DNA of 37,500 bases, taken from positions 1 to 37,500 of the forward strand of contig JABUQX010027707.1 of NCBI GenBank assembly GCA_015478945.1, read 5' to 3'. The notes beneath the pieces were generated by a model, which worked only from the letters and a program-made list of their open reading frames with translations, did not search any database and was not told the origin of the DNA. This stretch comes from Trachelipus rathkii (taxonomy: Eukaryota; Arthropoda; Malacostraca; Isopoda; Trachelipodidae). The first letter of the stretch is position 1; every line of letters starts with the position of its first letter. Positions 33,414-37,500 of the stretch are shown here, one piece after another. The translations under genes and the position numbers were made by a program.

Positions 33414-33494
33414 GTAAAGCAGTAGCGCAAACGTTAGACCCCTTCCAATTTCCCAGGCTAATCCCCGCCATGCTCTATTGACTTACTGCTTTAC
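33414..33494. repeat. Small inverted-repeat family, copy 3
   Basis: Perfect 11-bp terminal inverted repeats: GTAAAGCAGTA at 33414-33424 and TACTGCTTTAC at 33484-33494. The middle is C-rich (AGACCCCTTCC, then AATCCCCGCC). It matches the 8.3 kb copy in ends, length and C-rich core, and more weakly the 6.3 kb copy. It is probably a very small non-autonomous element. Confidence 0.7.
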
Positions 33495-33587
33495 GTCATA
33501 TTTGGGTATGTATATATGCACATACATTATATTTGATTAAAACAAATTTGTTTTATATCTAAATGTTTGGTCTTTTTTATTTAAAAA

Positions 33588-33727
33588 AATATCAAATGAT
33601 CAATTAATCAATAGATCAAACTCTAATCAACCACACGACCCACCCACCATACCCATCTCATCAGTGATTCATTGATTAAGCGATTAAAGTGATGATTAAG
33701 TGGTTGAAGCCCTAATTGACTTAATTA
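33588..33727. repeat. GATTAA/ATCAA-rich patch
   Basis: The left part is rich in ATCAAT words and the right part in GATTAAG words (about 33666-33702), separated by a C-rich centre. This gives a loose inverted arrangement. Confidence 0.4.
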
Positions 33728-33950
33728 TCTTTACAGCATAACATAAAAATATGCTGCTCGTATAAACATTACGTAAAATTATTAAACACATTTTCTTTAT
33801 TCTAAAAAAATTATTCTTGCTTTATTAAAAATATCAAAAATAAAGGAATAAAGTCATATTTAAATATTGTGACCCTAACATTGTTTAAAAATAAGTTCTT
33901 TTATATGATCACAAGGTAATTTTTATTATTTTAATGTTTATAGCATAAAA

Positions 33951-34775
33951 TACAATTTAACATACCTTACATATGAATAAATTGCTAACATTAACAAAAT
34001 TAGCTGCATAATACCTGTAAGTAACTAACATCACATTACAAAACTTAACCTATTCCCACTTTTTCAAACATATCTCCAACATTACTGTATTATTTTTACA
34101 TCATCATAGTAATATTTAACAAAACCTAGCAAAAATTTATCATTACCTTATCTAACTATCGCACTGACCTACGAATATTTGCTAACATAACAAAGTTTTA
34201 GCATCAGTAAAGTAATATAATATCACCTAAACTAACAACATATTGGACATCAGTAATCCTAACATTTGCTACGACTGAATAAACTGTTAATGTCAGCTTG
34301 GTTAACAGCTTAACAACAGTAAAGAAGCTGACATTACCTACAAAACCTAACATTTCCCCATGTTCTATCACATCTATAACATATCAATGTTAATTTTGCA
34401 TTTACATAGCAAAAAAGGCAAAATTTATCATAATCTAACCTAGCCTTCATACTGATCAATGAATAATTGCTAACATAACAAAGTTTTATTATACGTGAAG
34501 CTAACATAATACCACCTAAACTAGGAATATAACATACCTGGCATACCTTGCGTATGAATAAAATGTTACCATTAGCAAAGCACCCTGTATGTCTAAGGAA
34601 AATAAGCTAGCATCACCAAGCAAAACTAAGCCTCTTACTTTTCCATCATATCTATATCATACCAAAGTTAATTTAACATTAACATTTAACAATAACATTG
34701 TAATATTTAACAAAACCTAATAAAATTTCATCATAACCTAACCTAACCTATCTATCACACTGATTTCCATACTCA
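33951..34775 (+). repeat. Satellite array, ~290-bp unit, ~2.8 copies
   Basis: The same ordered words recur. CTTACATATGAATAAA at 33966 has counterparts at about 34268 and 34547. GCTAACATAACAAAGTTTTA occurs at 34181 and 34469, followed each time by a CCTAAACTA word. AATATTTAACAAAACCTA occurs at 34111 and 34702, with a shortened form near 34401. Spacings are about 280-300 bp. The third unit ends near CCTAACCTAACCTATC (34737-34752). Open reading is absent. A partial unit lies at 9720-9845. Confidence 0.8.
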
Positions 34776-35000
34776 AGCTGACTTAGTACGGTGCTCTGTT
34801 CATATCCTTCAAAGATGTCTTTTACATCCAGCACACTATCCTACCTACCAATACTAGGGTTAACCAAACTTAATAACCCGACTGTGTTACCCTAAGGTCT
34901 TAACCTTTATTCATCCTACTAAGGATACTAAAATTAAATTTCATGAGTTCACTATTTAATAAAGTTCCGAAAGGAATTCATCTTATCCCCAAGAGAAGAC
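34776..35000. other. Unassigned spacer
   Basis: Ordinary sequence between the satellite array and the Penelope-like fragment. Nothing recognised. Confidence 0.4.
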
Positions 35001-35076
35001 CCATTTTTGAGTCAACCCATGAATGGGTGTGAAGTACCATTTTGAGGTCACCCCCCGAAGTTGGGTGTAAGCGAAT
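35001..35076 (+). repeat. Two-unit tandem repeat, ~37 bp
   Basis: The unit at 35001-35036 (CCATTTTTGAGTCA, then ATGGGTGTGAAG) is followed directly by a diverged second unit at 35037-35076 (CCATTTTGAGGTCA, then TTGGGTGTAAG). It lies just past the C-terminal end of the Penelope-like RT fragment on its coding strand. Confidence 0.65.
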
Positions 35077-35097
35077 AACTAAGGCCTTCAGCTTTAC

Positions 35098-35129
35098 TTT
35101 CTAGATTTAACTATAGTTAAATCTAGAAA
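35098..35129. repeat. Perfect 32-bp palindrome
   Basis: The 16-bp half TTTCTAGATTTAACTA is followed immediately by its exact reverse complement, with no loop. It overlaps the end of the Penelope-like RT fragment. Confidence 0.9.
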
Positions 35130-35396
35130 ATTAATTTGATTCTATTTTTCTTCCTCAACAGTAAATTGGATGTTCTAAAGTTTATCATTGAGACGTTCCA
35201 GAATATATAGAGAGCAGGTCTTTTTATCTATGATAACGAGAACGTCATCAATATTTCTATTCAATAATGTTAAATCCCTAGAGAAATTAGGTAGAAAGAA
35301 TCTTTCGTAAAGTTCCATGAAGATGTTACTGAGAGTGGCAGAAAGAGAAAAGCCCATGCTAAGGCCATAAAGTAGGTTGAAGTACTCTCCATTAAA
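35100..35396 (-). pseudogene. Penelope-like reverse transcriptase fragment
   Basis: On the minus strand, in one frame from 35396 leftward, the sequence reads FNGEYFNLLYGLSMGFSLS, matching the RT region usually written FNG..Y.Q..GLAMG.PLS in Penelope-like elements. LSNIFMELYERFFLP follows, then NIDDVLVI near 35250, at the position of the catalytic YVDD (the tyrosine-valine pair is replaced by Asn-Ile, while both aspartates remain). After an in-frame stop comes NIQFTVEEEK, then a second stop and NQINFLDLTI, the usual FLD..I end block. No frameshift is needed but two stops are. The N-terminal RT part is replaced by a TA tract, and no GIY-YIG endonuclease is visible downstream. Family call from motif order; subfamily unknown. 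Confidence 0.75.
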
Positions 35397-35421
35397 TATA
35401 TAATATATATATAATATATAA

Positions 35422-35465
<44 letters not shown>

Positions 35466-35591
35466 TATAATATATATATATATAATATATATAATATATA
35501 TATTTATATATATGTATCCAGGATTTTTTTTCGGGGGGGGGGCCAGGACAAAATATATATTAATATATATAATATATATAATATATATTAT

Positions 35592-35627
<36 letters not shown>

Positions 35628-35686
35628 TATAATATTATAATATATATATATATATATTATATATATAAAATATATATATTTTATAT

Positions 35687-35735
<49 letters not shown>

Positions 35736-35749
35736 TATAATATAATATT

Positions 35750-35793
<44 letters not shown>

Positions 35794-35813
35794 TATATAT
35801 ATATAATATATAT

Positions 35814-35865
<52 letters not shown>
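35397..35865. repeat. TA microsatellite with embedded G-run island
   Basis: Nearly 470 bp of TA repeats with phase slips, interrupted at about 35514-35552 by a CCAGGA, T-run, ten-G run, CCAGGA island (G run 35533-35542). It separates the Penelope-like fragment from the hAT fragment. Confidence 0.95.
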
Positions 35866-35868
<3 letters not shown>

Positions 35869-35953
35869 TGTAAGGAACCAAATATTAATTTCTTAGAAAA
35901 AAAATGGGAATAATTTATATAAATTTCTAAAATCATCTTACCTGATGTTAACT

Positions 35954-37500
35954 TTAATTACCAGGCATGAGAAGTGAGCAAATCGAGATAGCATCTTCAG
36001 TTTTTATGTCATTATTTCGATGTATGTAGAGGAGGGCAAGTCCAGTAAGTCTTTCATCTCCAAATAGTATTTCTCAAGTAGCTTTTCAGAAGTCTTATGT
36101 TGAAAAGCTTCTTTCTACTGAAGCAGTAGACACGGGTAAAATTGTCAGTATTTGCAACAAGATGTAATATTTGTAATTGTGGACTCGAACAGAAACTACG
36201 TCTATTTACTGTTTTTGGACGATCTGTGTTGTGATGCCATTTGAACTTCCATAAATCCATTCTGCTTTTACTAAATCCTCAATTGGGCTTTCGAGATTTT
36301 CCTTGTAAAATGTTACACATTTATCTTCTCGTATGGCACATTACACCTGTTCGCTATGACAAAATTGCAAGGAAGATATAATATTCTTTATGATTTAAAA
36401 ACCTCCTCCAATGCTGATATTTAAATAATCCAAAAATGTTATAAAAAACGGAATGATGCATAATATGTCTGTTGGGTCGATAGTAGGAAGGTGGGTCTGT
36501 AATTTTTTTAATTTGTTAATTCTTTGGTACAGCAATTTAAACCCAGGCTCAGTATTCAGATAGCTTACACATTTTTTCAAAAATTGTACTGAAATTCTAA
36601 TGTTGCCATTTTCTCTGATCTTCAAAGCTTAGTTTTTGTTAAACTAGATTCACTCATTATATGGACCCACCAAATCAATAACATGTGTCTGCAATCGTTT
36701 TGAAAGATTGTATGTTAAACTTAATAGTCTATTTAAAACAAAAAAGGAAACCAGAAAAGATGCTCTATAAACATTGTTTAGAATTAAGCTTTTTCTGACT
36801 GATCTCCAACTTCACATTTTGTTGTTCTAAAGCTGCTATTATCGGGTTTATCATCTCTTTAAATAATAATATTGATTCATGCAGTTGGCACCAGCGAGTT
36901 TCGCAAACTTTTTTAATCTCTTTTTGCTATTCTTAGGAATAAGTTCTTCTATTTTTTCTAAAAGAACTTTTGTCCTCTTAGCACTTACAAGAAAAATTGT
37001 ACAACATTCTGATATTCCAATTGCATTTCGAATACTCTGAACTTTAGAAGCGTCTGTAAGGCATAAATTTTAGCAATGCAAAAAGCAGCGAGTATAAATT
37101 GCTTTGTGACAGTTTTCCTTTATTACTTTCTGAACACTGCTGAACTCCCCACTCATTGCTGCTGCACCGTCAAACCCGTCCTCTCAGATTATTTGTATCA
37201 AACCAAGTTCAGTTTTTTTTTTCAAATAATTTGCAAGGGACTTTTCTCGTCAAATCATTTGCTGAGACGAAACTCAAAAAATCGTCTTGACGGTGAGAGT
37301 ATCAATATCAACGTAAGGCACACACAGCGAAAATTGTTCCTTCTGGGACATATCGGTCGTCTCATCGGCTAGGACAGTAAAAAATTTACTTTTATATATG
37401 TTTTGCACAATTTTACGTTGAATGAGATGCGCAAATGACTGAATTAGAGCATTTTGAACTGTGGAACTGGTATACATGGCATTTCTACCACTAGTTTTTA
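35954..37500 (-). pseudogene. Decayed hAT transposase (DUF4371/ZMYM1-like), partial
   Basis: Minus-strand remnant of a hAT-superfamily cut-and-paste transposase. From the right edge leftward it shows LADETTDMSQKEQFSLCVPY (37274-37477; family ADET.DIS..EQ..L..RY, with a catalytic-aspartate context), GFDGAAAMSGEF (about 37145-37180) and TDASKVQSIRNAIG (about 37015-37056). CETRWCQLHES follows (about 36873-36905; the CE.RW catalytic glutamate region), then LSKRLQTHVIDL (about 36674-36709) and ITFLDYLN (about 36410-36433). The C-terminal dimerisation block is DLWKFKW and LLKSYLRNTI (36054-36260), then DERLTGLALLYIHR (about 36010-36051), with a stop at 35954-35956. The reading frame changes at least four times and several in-frame stops occur, so it is inactive. 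The N-terminal zinc-finger part lies beyond the window. A plus-strand frame here (37076-37372) is a shadow. Confidence 0.9.

Noticed and set aside
34737..34752. CCTAACCTAACCTATC as possible telomere repeat (also 26036-26046)
   Set aside because: Only two to three units and embedded in other repeats, so it does not indicate a telomere.
33951..34775. CRISPR-like array
   Set aside because: Units are ~290 bp and diverged throughout, with no short identical repeats and unique spacers; the genome is eukaryotic in character.
37076..37372. 98-codon plus-strand frame
   Set aside because: It lies antisense to the clearly recognisable hAT transposase blocks and has no motif of its own.
1..37500. tRNA, rRNA or host protein-coding genes
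   Set aside because: I found no cloverleaf with conserved box A/B words, no rRNA-like segment, and no multi-exon gene with recognisable domains; a weak or short RNA gene could still be missed by eye.

Overview
This window looks like intergenic DNA from a large, repeat-rich animal genome. There is no operon-like packing, no intact gene and no open frame longer than about 200 codons. Simple repeats are very dense: long TA tracts, AAT/ATT tracts, two GA tracts, and CA/TG tracts. Every protein-level match I can defend is a decayed transposable element. The Jockey-type reverse transcriptase fragments, together with this microsatellite load, suggest an arthropod, perhaps a decapod crustacean. That assignment is inference from family style, not from a database search.

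Layout, left to right. Bases 1-1540 are unassigned sequence with an AT-rich belt. 1540-2880 is a more GC-balanced island with a strongly pyrimidine-rich plus strand and no confident identity. 3382-4443 is a roughly 1.06 kb long inverted repeat bracketed by TA tracts. 4561-5508 holds two GA tracts around a small orphan frame, followed by hairpins (5541-5957) and a CpG-rich spot near 6230. 6300-9850 is mostly TA/AAT tracts with two copies of a small inverted-repeat-ended element (6.3 and 8.3 kb) and a partial copy of a satellite unit (9.7 kb). 9850-13700 is largely unassigned.

14160-17070 is a mosaic of at least three plus-strand Jockey-like ORF2 fragments, out of order and cut by microsatellites. 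17250-19000 is a second pyrimidine-rich island. 19813-20110 is a diverged minisatellite with a period near 60 bp. 20110-24140 is AT-rich and mostly featureless, with one compositionally interesting small frame at 23828-24058. 24277-25294 is bounded by terminal inverted repeats of about 38 bp and may be a non-autonomous DNA transposon. 25300-33400 is AT-rich filler with many TA tracts.

The right end is richer. A third copy of the small inverted-repeat family lies at 33.4 kb, and a satellite of about 290 bp in nearly three units spans 33951-34775. A Penelope-like reverse transcriptase fragment lies on the minus strand (35100-35396). A long TA tract (35396-35865) follows, then a decayed hAT-type transposase of the DUF4371/ZMYM1-like group on the minus strand, running from 35954 off the right edge.

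No cellular pathway or multi-gene system is visible. The main interest lies in structured non-coding elements (the long inverted repeat, the inverted-repeat-ended element, the satellite and the small repeat family) and in the way microsatellites interrupt transposon reading frames.
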